NCBI RefSeq assembly: GCF_009828835.1
Contig: NZ_WTTB01000002.1
Span: 62,001-126,000, forward strand
Source of the DNA: Erysipelothrix urinaevulpis
GTDB lineage: Bacteria; Bacillota_I; Bacilli_A; Erysipelotrichales; Erysipelotrichaceae
Direction of reading: 5' to 3'
Length of the DNA: 64,000 nucleotides
Of the stretch, positions 51,312-60,713 are shown one piece after another (position 1 is the first letter of the stretch; every line of letters starts with the position of its first letter). Position numbers and translations under genes: made by a program. The notes beneath the pieces are model-generated. The model searched no databases. It was not told the origin of the DNA and saw only the letters and a program-made list of their open reading frames with translations.

Positions 51312-51338
51312 AAGCCCTCTTTATTGAGGGCTTTTTTT
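51312..51338 (+). terminator. Terminator-like hairpin inside the nucleoside transporter operon
   Basis: AAGCCCTC / GAGGGCTT with a six-base loop and a run of seven T. It looks like a strong intrinsic terminator. There is no clear new promoter before the ATPase gene, so partial read-through probably gives more binding protein than ATPase. Confidence 0.8.
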
Positions 51339-51363
51339 AAGAAAGGTATAAGGGAGTGAGAAG

Positions 51364-52893
51364 ATGAAAAACATCGTTGAAATGAATCACATTACGAAGA
51401 CATTTCCTGGCATTATAGCAAATGATGATGTCACGATAAGTTTACGTGAAGGCGAAATTTTAGCTCTTTTAGGGGAAAATGGAGCAGGCAAGTCAACTTT
51501 GATGTCGATGCTATTTGGGATGTATCAACCCGATAGTGGAGAAATAATGCTTCATGGAAATAAAGTTGAAATCAAAGACCCTAAAGATGCTACAGACCAT
51601 CGTATTGGAATGGTTCATCAACATTTCAAATTGGTCCATAACTTTACAGTAACTCAAAATATTGTTTTAGGAGTAGAAACTGTTCAAGGCGTTGTTGTGA
51701 AAATGGATAAGGCGCGCGAAGAAATTATTGCATTAAGTCAAAAATATAATTTAAATGTTGATCCGGATGCAAAGATAGAAGATATTTCTGTAGGAATGCA
51801 ACAACGCGTTGAGATTCTTAAATTACTCTACAGACAAAACGAAGTTTTGATTTTTGATGAACCAACCGCTGTTTTAACGCCGCAAGAAATTGATGAATTA
51901 TTGGAAATTATGATACAACTACAAAATGAAGGAAAATCAATTATCTTTATTACTCATAAATTAAACGAGATTAAAAAGATTGCTGATCGTGTTTCAGTGT
52001 TACGAAAGGGTGTTATGGTTGGAACCCATCATGTCGCGGATTTAACCATTGATGAAATGTCAGAATTAATGGTCGGTCGGAAAATTGATTTAAACATTCA
52101 TAAAAAACCAGCTGAGTTAGGTGAAACTGTTCTTGATGTTGAAGGTTTAACGGTTGCATCAAATCATGGAAATAGCCACGCGGTGAAAGGTATTAATTTC
52201 AAAGTTCAACAAGGGGAAATTGTGAGTATTGCCGGAGTTGAGGGCAATGGACAACGTGAACTTATTCATGCTTTAGCGGGCATGATGCCAACTGTTTCAG
52301 GGACAATCAATCTCCTTGGTAACGATGTCAGTCATAAAAGCATTCGTTATCGAAATACCCATGGAATGTCGCATATCCCAGAAGACAGGCATCGTGATGG
52401 ACTTGTACTAGATTACCGTTTAGATGACAATTTAGTTTTGAAAAAATACTTTGAAAAGGAATTTAACGAAAAAGGATTTATTAAATTCAATAAGGTCAAC
52501 CAATACGGTGATTATTTAATTGAAAAATTTGATATTCGTAGTTCCGAAGGAATTAAAACCAAGGTTAGAAGTATGTCAGGAGGAAACCAGCAAAAGGCAA
52601 TTCTAGCTCGAGAAATTGATTTAGGACAGGATCTACTTATGGCAGTTCAACCAACACGAGGACTCGATGTCGGTGCAATTTCCACAATTCATCATTTAAT
52701 AGTCGAACAAAGAGATCAAGGGAAAGCGGTCCTTTTAGTTTCATATGAATTATCAGAGATTATGAACTTAAGTGATCGTATCTTGGTCATCCATGATGGC
52801 GAACTTGTCGGGGAATTTAAACCAGAAGAGATTACTCAACAAGAATTGGGTCTCTATATGGCAGGTGCGAAAAGAGGTGTTGTAAGTGAGTAA
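51364..52893 (+). CDS. Nucleoside ABC transporter ATP-binding protein (two ATPase domains)
   Basis: 509 residues with two ABC domains. Domain 1 has Walker A GENGAGKST, signature DISVGMQQRVEILKLL and Walker B VLIFDEPTAVL. Domain 2 has GVEGNGQRE in place of a standard P-loop and signature MSGGNQQKAILAREI. This degenerate second site is normal for CUT2/RbsA- and NupO-type ATPases. It pairs with the two permeases downstream. AGGGAGTGAG precedes the start. Confidence 0.92.
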   Translation: MKNIVEMNHITKTFPGIIANDDVTISLREGEILALLGENGAGKSTLMSMLFGMYQPDSGEIMLHGNKVEIKDPKDATDHRIGMVHQHFKLVHNFTVTQNIVLGVETVQGVVVKMDKAREEIIALSQKYNLNVDPDAKIEDISVGMQQRVEILKLLYRQNEVLIFDEPTAVLTPQEIDELLEIMIQLQNEGKSIIFITHKLNEIKKIADRVSVLRKGVMVGTHHVADLTIDEMSELMVGRKIDLNIHKKPAELGETVLDVEGLTVASNHGNSHAVKGINFKVQQGEIVSIAGVEGNGQRELIHALAGMMPTVSGTINLLGNDVSHKSIRYRNTHGMSHIPEDRHRDGLVLDYRLDDNLVLKKYFEKEFNEKGFIKFNKVNQYGDYLIEKFDIRSSEGIKTKVRSMSGGNQQKAILAREIDLGQDLLMAVQPTRGLDVGAISTIHHLIVEQRDQGKAVLLVSYELSEIMNLSDRILVIHDGELVGEFKPEEITQQELGLYMAGAKRGVVSE

Positions 52894-53980
52894 AATTAAA
52901 CAATTAATTAGAAAAGAGTCGAGTCAAAATATTATTGCTTCATTATTGGCGATTGTTGTAGGTTTGCTATTTGGTCTGGTTGTTCTACTTCTAACGAAAC
53001 CTAGTTTTGCGTTTGAAGGCTTTGCAATGATATTGAGTGGCGGTTTGAATCAAGGGCTTCGAGGTTTTGGTAATGTGCTTTTTCGAGCAATTCCGATTCT
53101 TTTTACTGGGTTATCTGTTGGTTTTGCATTCAAGACTGGTCTGTTTAACATTGGAGTAACGGGACAATTTACTGTAGGAGCATTCGCTGCGGTATTTGTT
53201 GGAGTCAATATGAGTCATCTTGGTGCGATGGGATGGGTTGTTGGTCTAATTGCCGCAACAATCGCCGGAATGCTGTGGGGTGGTTTTGTTGGTTTGCTTA
53301 AAGCCTATCGAAATGTTAATGAGGTTATATCATCGATTATGATGAATTATATTGGCATGTTTCTTGTTAACTATTTGATTGTGAATACTGCATATGATGA
53401 GGCAGTAGCACGAACACTGCCACCAAAATATGCCTATATACCAATAGGGGGCATGGATAAATTATTCCCTAGATCATCATTAAATATAGGAATCATAATT
53501 GCGGTGATTGTAGCAATCCTTATTTATATCATTTTAAATAAGACAACCTTTGGGTATGAACTGCGGGCTGTTGGATTGAACAGACATGCAGGTAAATATG
53601 CAGGAATTAATGAGAAAAAAGCAATAATATCCTCCATGTTGATTGCAGGGGCCTTAGCTGGACTTGGTGGCGGTCTTTTGTATTTGTCAGATGTAGGGAA
53701 ATATATGTCAACTCAAAATGTTTTGTTAGGGGAAGGATTTGATGGAATATCCGTTGCTTTACTTGCACAAAGTAATCCTATTGGAATTATATTTTCTTCT
53801 CTATTTATTTCACATATAAGTTATGGTGGAAATAATTTACAGGTTTTTGGAATGGAACCTGAAATTATCCAAGTCATTACGGCAGCAATAATATATATGT
53901 CAGCTTTATCATTGCTATTAAGAAAATTAATAGAATGGATTCTTAAAAAAACGAATAAGAAAGGGGAGAAATCAATATGA
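52886..53980 (+). CDS. Nucleoside ABC transporter permease 1 (NupP-like)
   Basis: 364 residues, about nine membrane helices, BPD_transp_2 family. Typical stretches are FKTGLFNIGVTGQFTVGAF, VNEVISSIMMNYIG, ELRAVGLNRHAGKYAGI and LAGLGGGLLYLSDVGKY. The start is GTG at 52886, overlapping the ATPase stop by eight bases. The stop overlaps the next permease by four bases. Confidence 0.9.
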   Translation: MSKIKQLIRKESSQNIIASLLAIVVGLLFGLVVLLLTKPSFAFEGFAMILSGGLNQGLRGFGNVLFRAIPILFTGLSVGFAFKTGLFNIGVTGQFTVGAFAAVFVGVNMSHLGAMGWVVGLIAATIAGMLWGGFVGLLKAYRNVNEVISSIMMNYIGMFLVNYLIVNTAYDEAVARTLPPKYAYIPIGGMDKLFPRSSLNIGIIIAVIVAILIYIILNKTTFGYELRAVGLNRHAGKYAGINEKKAIISSMLIAGALAGLGGGLLYLSDVGKYMSTQNVLLGEGFDGISVALLAQSNPIGIIFSSLFISHISYGGNNLQVFGMEPEIIQVITAAIIYMSALSLLLRKLIEWILKKTNKKGEKSI

Positions 53981-54936
53981 CTCTAAATATTTTGTTTCAT
54001 ATATTCCAACAAATGCTTTATATAGCAATTCCTCTTTTAATTGTTGCTTTGGGAGGGCTTTTCTCAGAGCGTGGTGGAGTTGTTAATATTGCCCTTGAGG
54101 GAATCATGGTGTTTGGACAATTCTTTGGTGTATTAACAATGTTCTTACTGCAAGATACTCTAAGTGGGCAGCCATTATATTTTGTTGCGATGTTGGTTGC
54201 TTCTTTGGCGGGAATGGTTATTTCGATTGTTCATGCCTATGCATCAATCAATATGAATGCGGACCAAACTATTTCAGGGACTGCGATTAATATGTTTGCA
54301 CCGGCATTTACAGTCTTTGTTGCAAGATTGTTTTATAGTGTCAAAGAAATCCCTTTTAAAAATACTTTTTTGATTCGTAAGATTCCTGTGTTAGGAGATA
54401 TCCCTATTATTGGTCCAATGTTTTTCCAACGAGTTTATCTCTCTACTTTTGTTGGCTTAGGAATTTTGGTAGCTGCAATTTTTGTAATCTATAAAACGCG
54501 TTTTGGACTACGTCTTAGGGCGGCTGGTGAAAATCCACAGGCTCTTGATGCGGCTGGAGTTAATGTTTATAAAATTAGATGGATCGGTGTGTTAATCTCT
54601 GGGGCTTTGGCAGGACTTGGTGGCATTATGATTCTAGTTCCAATTAGCATTGCGTTTTCTGGAACAGCGAACGGATATGGTTTCTTGGCACTTGCTATTT
54701 TGATATTTGGTCAATGGAAGCCGTTGAATCTGTTATTCACATCATTATTCTTTGCGTTTGCATTAACCATCGCGAATACATATTCAGTAATTCCTGTTTT
54801 AGTAAAATTAGGAATTCCTGATCAATTCTTTAAAATGTTGCCTTACATTGCAACTCTTGTTGTTTTAGTCTTTACATCCAAAAAGACGGTTGCACCACGA
54901 GCAGCAGGTAAACCTTATGATAAGGGACAACGATAA
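53977..54936 (+). CDS. Nucleoside ABC transporter permease 2 (NupQ-like)
   Basis: 319 residues, about eight or nine membrane helices, same family as permease 1: GLFSERGGVVNIALEGIMVFGQFFG (first part), NADQTISGTAINMFAP, LRAAGENPQALDAAGVNVYKIR and GALAGLGGIMIL. With the previous gene it forms the channel. The operon ends in a bidirectional terminator. Nucleosides taken up here could feed the Pdp phosphorylase encoded 6 kb downstream. Confidence 0.9.
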   Translation: MTLNILFHIFQQMLYIAIPLLIVALGGLFSERGGVVNIALEGIMVFGQFFGVLTMFLLQDTLSGQPLYFVAMLVASLAGMVISIVHAYASINMNADQTISGTAINMFAPAFTVFVARLFYSVKEIPFKNTFLIRKIPVLGDIPIIGPMFFQRVYLSTFVGLGILVAAIFVIYKTRFGLRLRAAGENPQALDAAGVNVYKIRWIGVLISGALAGLGGIMILVPISIAFSGTANGYGFLALAILIFGQWKPLNLLFTSLFFAFALTIANTYSVIPVLVKLGIPDQFFKMLPYIATLVVLVFTSKKTVAPRAAGKPYDKGQR

Positions 54937-54945
54937 TAAAATAAA

Positions 54946-54979
54946 ACCAACGATCATAAACGATTGTTGGTCTTTTTTT
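54946..54979. terminator. Bidirectional terminator between the nucleoside transporter and pncB
   Basis: A ten-pair stem ACCAACGATC / GATTGTTGGT, six-base loop, T7 on the + strand and A-rich sequence on the other side for the convergent gene. Confidence 0.88.
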
Positions 54980-54982
54980 ATC

Positions 54983-56425
54983 TTAATCTTGGCCCAAGTC
55001 ATGAAGTAAACTTAGTTTTAAATCATAAAGTTCTTGTGATAAATCAACATAGTATTGATGAGGGTAGTGAAGTCGTTTGACTTCTTCCCATATGGAATCC
55101 ATTTCTTTCTTTGAATAATCACTGACTTCGGCGAGGGTAGGTGTTTCATAAACAGCTTCTCCCTTGATGAATATTGGAACTTGTAATTCTCTCACACGAT
55201 AATTTGTGAGAGTTTTTCGTTTCCATGGTGCGTTTGATGAAAAAATTGTAATTTCGTCTTCTGGAATAATTTCATGAGCTAAAGCAATATAATCGGCTAA
55301 GGCTTTGTTTGTGTCCTTGTCATAGAAGCGATAGAGTCGTTTGTAGGATGGGTTGGTGATTTTCTCAATGTTATCACTAACTTTAATTTTTGGTGTAATG
55401 ATACCGTCATGTTCTTGGGCAACAAGTTTGTAAACTCCTCCTAGAACAGGATCTGATTTGGAGGTGATGAGATTTTCACCGACTCCAAATTGATCGATTG
55501 CAGCTCCTTGGTAAATTAAATCATCGATGAGATGTTCATCTAATGAATTAGAAGCCATGATTTTACAATCCTTTAATCCAGCTTCATCAAGCATTTTTCG
55601 TGCTTCTTTGGATAAGTAAGCTAAGTCACCTGAATCTAATCGAATTGCTTTTAAACGGTGTCCGTTGGGAATGAGAAACTCTTTCGCGATTTTAATTGCG
55701 TTTGGAACACCTGACTTTAAGGTATCGTATGTATCGACCAGCAAAACAGAATTATCGGGGTTGTGTTTACAGAATGCTTGGAAGGCTTCGTATTCACTGT
55801 CGTGGAGTTGTATGTAGGAGTGAGCCATTGTACCAGACACTTGAGCCCCATATTTTTCGCCTGTTAGGGTATGAGATGTTCCATAACAACCGGCAATGAT
55901 AGCAGCTCTTGCGCCATCTAAGGAAGCATCGTAGCCATGAGCACGACGTGCACCGAATTCTAAAACAGCACGGCCTCTAGCGGCATTCACGATACGACTT
56001 GCTTTACTTGTAACAAGTGTCGAATAGTTAACCGATAACAAAATAAGTGTTTCGACTAATTGAGCTTCAATTACAGTCCCTTTGACTGTAATAAGGGGTT
56101 CATGAGGAAAGACAACTGTGCCATCGGGAACAGCCCAGACATCTAAGTTTAAGGTCATGTTGAGTAAATAATCTAAAAAATCTTCATCGTCAAACCCTTG
56201 AGTTCTCAAGTAATCGATGTGCTTTTGCTCGAATTTAAAAAGTTTTAAGGATTCAATCATTTTTTCTAAACCGTTGAAAATTAAATACCCCCCTTGATTG
56301 GGTACTTTACGGGTAAACATATCAAAATAGACAATTTCTTCATGTCTATTTTCTTTAAAATAAGTATACGCCATCGTAAATTCATAAAGGTCTGTTAAAA
56401 AAACTAAATCATTTGTTTTTATCAT
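54983..56425 (-). CDS. pncB: Nicotinate phosphoribosyltransferase
   Basis: 480 residues from the ATG at 56425 (MIKTNDLVFLTDLYEFTMAY), which matches the usual N-terminus; the longer upstream frame overlaps the divergent M16 gene and has no resemblance to the family. Key parts are FDMFTRKVPNQGGYLIFNG, EFGARRAHGYDASLDGARAA, MAHSYIQLHDSE and AIRLDSGDLAYLS (the LDSGD motif of the family). It converts niacin to nicotinate mononucleotide for NAD salvage. Weak AGAAAG before the start. Confidence 0.94.
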   Translation of the reverse strand: MIKTNDLVFLTDLYEFTMAYTYFKENRHEEIVYFDMFTRKVPNQGGYLIFNGLEKMIESLKLFKFEQKHIDYLRTQGFDDEDFLDYLLNMTLNLDVWAVPDGTVVFPHEPLITVKGTVIEAQLVETLILLSVNYSTLVTSKASRIVNAARGRAVLEFGARRAHGYDASLDGARAAIIAGCYGTSHTLTGEKYGAQVSGTMAHSYIQLHDSEYEAFQAFCKHNPDNSVLLVDTYDTLKSGVPNAIKIAKEFLIPNGHRLKAIRLDSGDLAYLSKEARKMLDEAGLKDCKIMASNSLDEHLIDDLIYQGAAIDQFGVGENLITSKSDPVLGGVYKLVAQEHDGIITPKIKVSDNIEKITNPSYKRLYRFYDKDTNKALADYIALAHEIIPEDEITIFSSNAPWKRKTLTNYRVRELQVPIFIKGEAVYETPTLAEVSDYSKKEMDSIWEEVKRLHYPHQYYVDLSQELYDLKLSLLHDLGQD

Positions 56426-56473
56426 TTTATCATTCTTTCTATTTTTAATTGTATGATGTACAATAGTATCACT

Positions 56474-56486
56474 TGATATTATATCA
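56474..56486. promoter_or_regulatory. Perfect 13-base palindrome between pncB and the M16 genes
   Basis: TGATAT-T-ATATCA within the 82-base divergent intergenic region. It could be an operator, but AT-rich palindromes also arise by chance. Neither divergent promoter is convincing by eye. Confidence 0.35.
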
Positions 56487-56507
56487 CAATAAAGGTGGAG
56501 GTACATA

Positions 56508-57722
56508 ATGCAACAACATGAATCAATTAACGTACAATGGATTGAGGATGAGAAATTTAATGACACACTCATCAACCTTAGACTCGCCATTCCAATGAAA
56601 GAAAAAGATCGGACAATGGTTAATTTACTCAGTAAAATGATGGGTGATCGTCTTGAAAACACAAAAACGAAAGAAGCAATGACACGTCGTTTAGATTATC
56701 TTTATGGTTTCAAGGTGAGATCAAGTACCTATGTTTTGGGGAAATATCTAATCTTGGATTTGCAAGGCTATGGGATTAGTCAACAATTTGTGGATGAGCC
56801 TTTATTGGAAAAACAAATTAAAATGCTTGTTGATATGCTAACTCAACCTTTATTAACTCATGAGTTACTCAATGAGGCAAAAAAGAAATTAATCATTCAA
56901 CACCAACGACTTAAAGAAAATCATGCACGCCAAGCGGTTCAAAATGCCCTTGCTCATGCTGGAAAAGGTCAAGTTTTTTCTCTTTCAAGTATGGGTGATC
57001 TCAGTGATTTGGATTCGATTGACTTAGAAGAAATTAAAGAATTTCATCAAACAATGCTGAAAAATCATGCGAAAGTATTGACGATTGTTGGGAATGTTGA
57101 GCCGTTTGATTTAAGTGATTTGTTGGCAGGTTTAGGTACCAGTTCATTAGTGCCATCTTATCAACCAACTAAAATAGAACCATTAAAAATTGAAGAAACT
57201 CATAGTGGTTCGCAAACAGAGCTTATTTTACTGTATGAAGTTGATATCATTCCTAATTCAAAAGAATCAGTTGCAATGATGTTATATACCTCACAACTTG
57301 GGCAATTACCCACATCACTTCTCTTTCAAGAGTTGCGTGAAAAACACAGTTTATGCTATTCGATTTATGCCAATCGTTATGTCTTTGATGGTGTCTTAAT
57401 GATTCATACTGGCATTGACCAGAAAAATATCGACCAAGCGCTAACTTTAATTGATGTCCAAATTGAAACGATGAAAAATGGCATTGAGAATCTTGAAGGA
57501 TTGAAACAAACAATTATCACTCAATTGAACGGTAACACTGAAGAATTACAATCCCAAAGTGTGCGTGAATTCACAGGGCTTTTGAAAAATGAAGACCAAA
57601 GCATTGATGAATTGATAACAATTATTGAATCCATTGAAAATGACGATATCATTGCGGTAGCTAACAAAATAAACAATCCATTTATCTATATCTATAAAGG
57701 AGGTCACGATGAAGAAAATTAA
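56508..57722 (+). CDS. M16 peptidase-like protein YmfF (no zinc site)
   Basis: 404 residues of the M16 fold: N-terminal FNDTLINLRLAIPMKEKDRTM, MTRRLDYLYGFKVRSST, and in the second half LLFQELREKHSLCYSIYANRY. The HxxEH zinc motif is absent, so this is the non-catalytic partner. It overlaps the YmfH gene by 14 bases. YmfF/YmfH pairs in Firmicutes are linked to peptide processing and have been annotated as associated with EF-P 5-aminopentanol modification. GGTGGAGG precedes the start. Confidence 0.88.
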   Translation: MQQHESINVQWIEDEKFNDTLINLRLAIPMKEKDRTMVNLLSKMMGDRLENTKTKEAMTRRLDYLYGFKVRSSTYVLGKYLILDLQGYGISQQFVDEPLLEKQIKMLVDMLTQPLLTHELLNEAKKKLIIQHQRLKENHARQAVQNALAHAGKGQVFSLSSMGDLSDLDSIDLEEIKEFHQTMLKNHAKVLTIVGNVEPFDLSDLLAGLGTSSLVPSYQPTKIEPLKIEETHSGSQTELILLYEVDIIPNSKESVAMMLYTSQLGQLPTSLLFQELREKHSLCYSIYANRYVFDGVLMIHTGIDQKNIDQALTLIDVQIETMKNGIENLEGLKQTIITQLNGNTEELQSQSVREFTGLLKNEDQSIDELITIIESIENDDIIAVANKINNPFIYIYKGGHDEEN

Positions 57723-58962
57723 CAATGAATTTAATGAAGATATCTATCGTTTTCAAACTGATTCAGGACTGGATGTCATTTATCTTCACCGAGAAGGGTT
57801 TAAAAAATCAACAGGGGTTTTAGCGGTCCCTTTTGGAGCCATTCACTTGAATCAATCTCTTGATGGAAAACAAGTTAATCATCCTTCAGGGATTGCTCAT
57901 TTTTTAGAGCATAAACTATTTGAAGATGAAGGCATTGATGTGTTTCAAATCTTTACAGACCTAGGAGCAAGCTCAAATGCTTTCACATCCTATGATTACA
58001 CGATGTATTATTTTACACAAAATCACAAGTTACTAGAGAGTCTCGACGTATTATTAAAATTTGTCCGTCAATTTTCTATTTCCAACGCCAGTGTTGAAAA
58101 AGAAAAACCGATTATTGTCGAAGAAATCAAAATGTATGAGCAAATGCCTGATATGAAGTTGTTGATGGAAACGTATCGGAATGTTTTTCATACATATCCT
58201 TTTATTTATGATATTGCCGGAACAAAGGAGTCAGTCAATGCGAGTACATTGGATGATTTAGATACGGCGTTTGCATTGAATTATCATGATTCACGATTAT
58301 TACTGGTGGTCATCGGACCTGAGGATCCGATGTTAATTAAGGAATTAGTCGATAAGCATCCTCAAAACTCGACCTCTGAGTTAGGGGTGGTTGAAAACAT
58401 TGGCGTGAACGAACCTTTAACCGTAGTTCATAAAGAACGACACATTGAAGGGGATATTGCAATGGAAAAGATGTCTTACGCATTTAAATTTGCTTATGAA
58501 GGACAAGACAAGATGAAGGATCAATTTTTAATTCGTCGAATCCTAGACATGAATTTTTCAGAATTGAACCCTGATTATCAAAAATGGCTTGATGATGACA
58601 TCATCACTGATTTTTTCTCATACGATGTTGACTTACGTGAAAATTTCGGAGTGGTTTATTTCTTTAATCAGTCAGATAAACAGGAAGAGTTTAAGTCTTT
58701 AATTTTTAAAATGATGAACAATTTGATTATTGATGCTGATCTTTTCGAACAAATTATGAAACGTAGTTATGGAGAAATTATTTTATCACTGTCTCAGTTT
58801 GATCGTTTAGCGTTCTCAATTGCTCAAGCAGAGTTTAATAACCAAGACTATTTCGAATCTGTGGCAAATCTTAGAAGGCTTACACTCGATGATGTTTTGA
58901 CGATAAAATCAGTCCTTCAAGATTTTGATGATAGTTTCTTATTGATGAAAGGACAAGCCTAA
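57709..58962 (+). CDS. M16 peptidase YmfH (zinc site present)
   Basis: 417 residues. The inverted zinc motif HFLEH is at 64-68 and the distal glutamate lies in KEKPIIVEEIKMYE (E about 137). Catalytic partner of the preceding protein. AAAGGAGG lies before the start. Substrate unknown; cytoplasmic, with no signal peptide. A terminator follows. Confidence 0.9.
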   Translation: MKKINNEFNEDIYRFQTDSGLDVIYLHREGFKKSTGVLAVPFGAIHLNQSLDGKQVNHPSGIAHFLEHKLFEDEGIDVFQIFTDLGASSNAFTSYDYTMYYFTQNHKLLESLDVLLKFVRQFSISNASVEKEKPIIVEEIKMYEQMPDMKLLMETYRNVFHTYPFIYDIAGTKESVNASTLDDLDTAFALNYHDSRLLLVVIGPEDPMLIKELVDKHPQNSTSELGVVENIGVNEPLTVVHKERHIEGDIAMEKMSYAFKFAYEGQDKMKDQFLIRRILDMNFSELNPDYQKWLDDDIITDFFSYDVDLRENFGVVYFFNQSDKQEEFKSLIFKMMNNLIIDADLFEQIMKRSYGEIILSLSQFDRLAFSIAQAEFNNQDYFESVANLRRLTLDDVLTIKSVLQDFDDSFLLMKGQA

Positions 58963-58966
58963 AAAC

Positions 58967-58994
58967 AAGTGTATCTAATAAAGATGCACTTTTT
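58967..58994 (+). terminator. Intrinsic terminator after ymfH
   Basis: AAGTGTATCT / AGATGCACTT, one G-T or mismatch-like pair, five-base loop, then TTT. Confidence 0.7.
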
Positions 58995-59044
58995 CCTTGT
59001 CAAAAAGGAAACTTGGGTTCATGATATTAGTAGGGGGTGTAAGT

Positions 59045-59326
59045 GTGAATCACGTAACTATCTATGGGAAAGTCATGTTGGTTTCCAATGATAATTGTAG
59101 TCAAACAGGTCGATATGATACATATATTACCGTTGAAAGTGATAACAATATTCTTAATCCATTTAGTAAACATGAGACAATTAAACTCAGAGTTTATTTA
59201 TGGAAAGGCTTAAAGTCACTGGTTACAAATGCAAATGTGGTTGGATCATATGCTTTAATTCAAGGCAGAATTGACGTATCGAAGGGTGAAAATATTATCC
59301 TTGCCGAACAATTTAAACTAATCTAG
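59045..59326 (+). CDS. Short SSB-like OB-fold protein
   Basis: 93 residues from the GTG at 59045, which has AGGGGGTG five bases upstream; an earlier ATG at 59021 has no site. The sequence reads as one OB fold of the single-strand-binding type: [42 protein letters not shown] and ILAEQFKLI. Canonical SSB has a glycine-rich tail ending in acidic DDDIPF; this protein stops after the fold. It may be a minor SSB or a relative of PriB-like proteins. It is bounded by terminators on both sides. Confidence 0.65.
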   Translation: MNHVTIYGKVMLVSNDNCSQTGRYDTYITVESDNNILNPFSKHETIKLRVYLWKGLKSLVTNANVVGSYALIQGRIDVSKGENIILAEQFKLI

Positions 59327-59327
59327 A

Positions 59328-59351
59328 AAAGCGCTACTCAAGTAGCGCTTT
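59328..59351. terminator. Intrinsic terminator after the SSB-like gene
   Basis: AAAGCGCTAC / GTAGCGCTTT, perfect ten-pair stem with a four-base loop. It overlaps the likely thyA promoter region (TATAAT at 59358-59363). Confidence 0.88.
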
Positions 59352-59379
59352 CTTTAGTATAATAAACATAGGTGAGAAA

Positions 59380-60249
59380 ATGAAAAACTATTTAGAAATG
59401 TGTCAATATGTCTTAGACCATGGTCAAGATAAAGATGATCGAACTGGAACAGGAACCATTAGTACCTTTGGATATCAACTTCGTTTTAATTTAGAAGAAG
59501 GATTTCCGCTTTTAACAACTAAAAAAGTTTACTTTCCAGCAGTCGCAAAAGAGCTGCTTTGGTTTATAAGCGGAGATACTAACATTCGTCCTTTAGTTCT
59601 TAATAATGTTAGAATATGGAATGAATGGCCTTATCAAACGTATCAGAAAAGCACGGATTATAAAGGCGAAACACTGGACGAATTTGTTGAGAAAATTAAG
59701 AATGATGAAGTGTTTGCTTTGAAACATGGTGATCTTGGTCCGGTTTATGGTAAACAATGGCGTGATTTTAATGGGGTGGATCAATTGCAAGAGGTTATTG
59801 ATCAAATTAAATCCAATCCTTATTCACGTCGTCATATTGTGAGCGCTTGGAATCCTGTTGATGTGCCCAATATGGCATTACCACCATGTCATGCGTTTAT
59901 GCAATTCTATGTTAGTCCTGATAATAAACTGAGTTTGCAGCTCTATCAACGCTCAGCCGATGTGTTTTTAGGCGTTCCGTTTAATATAGCGTCCTATGCT
60001 CTTTTAACTCATTTAGTTGCGGATGTCTGTGGTTTAGGGGTTGGTGAATTTGTGCATAGTTTTGGGGATGTTCATATTTACAAGGACCACCTAGAACAAG
60101 TTCATGAGCAACTTAGCCGAACATGTTTTGAACTGCCTATTATCAATATCAAAAAAACATATGCTAACATCGAAGATTACCGTTATGAAGATATAGAGTT
60201 GATTGATTACAAGTCACACCCGACGATTAAAGCGAAGGTCAGTGTGTAA
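59380..60249 (+). CDS. thyA: Thymidylate synthase
   Basis: 289 residues. [22 protein letters not shown] (start), catalytic cysteine in [13 protein letters not shown], arginine pair in [12 protein letters not shown], and [20 protein letters not shown] (first part) are all present. It makes dTMP with methylene-tetrahydrofolate, giving dihydrofolate that the next enzyme reduces. The folA ATG uses the last base of the thyA stop (TAATG). A TATAAT at 59358 with a poor -35 may be the promoter. Confidence 0.97.
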   Translation: MKNYLEMCQYVLDHGQDKDDRTGTGTISTFGYQLRFNLEEGFPLLTTKKVYFPAVAKELLWFISGDTNIRPLVLNNVRIWNEWPYQTYQKSTDYKGETLDEFVEKIKNDEVFALKHGDLGPVYGKQWRDFNGVDQLQEVIDQIKSNPYSRRHIVSAWNPVDVPNMALPPCHAFMQFYVSPDNKLSLQLYQRSADVFLGVPFNIASYALLTHLVADVCGLGVGEFVHSFGDVHIYKDHLEQVHEQLSRTCFELPIINIKKTYANIEDYRYEDIELIDYKSHPTIKAKVSV

Positions 60250-60713
60250 TGTTTAAAATAATTGTGGCTGTCAATAAAAAGAATGTCATTGGGAAAGATG
60301 GCAGTATGCCTTGGCATAATCCTGAAGATTTAAGTCATTTTAGAAAAACGACCTTAAATCAAACATTAATTATGGGAAGAAAAACACTTGAAGGTTTGCC
60401 TAAAAAACTAGATAAGCGTTCAATTTATGCGGTGAGTAGAAATCCACTTATTGAGAATAGAATTGCTGATATTTCAACGTTTTTAAAAGAACATGAAGAT
60501 GACGAGCAAGTTTATTATGTTGCAGGGGGTGCGGAAATCTACCGATTAGCGTTACCCTATGTTCAAACAATTATTTTATCGAGAATCAATGATGAAAGTG
60601 ATGGGGATACATATTTTCCTGCATCGTGGCTTGATGGTTTTAGTTTAGATAAGGTTGTTGAACATGAGACATTTGCGGTTGAATACTATAGTAGAAAGGA
60701 AGAGAAAGAATGA
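60249..60713 (+). CDS. folA: Dihydrofolate reductase
   Basis: 154 residues: IVAVNKKNVIGKDGSMPWHN, LIMGRKTLEGLP, VYYVAGGAEIYRLALPYV, YFPASW. It recycles dihydrofolate made by thymidylate synthase. Translationally coupled to thyA (TAATG) and to pdp (ATGA). Confidence 0.96.
   Translation: MFKIIVAVNKKNVIGKDGSMPWHNPEDLSHFRKTTLNQTLIMGRKTLEGLPKKLDKRSIYAVSRNPLIENRIADISTFLKEHEDDEQVYYVAGGAEIYRLALPYVQTIILSRINDESDGDTYFPASWLDGFSLDKVVEHETFAVEYYSRKEEKE

Noticed and set aside
56426-56662. 79-residue N-terminal extension of pncB
   Set aside because: It runs into the divergent M16 gene, shows no family resemblance, and the ATG at 56425 gives the normal N-terminus and length.
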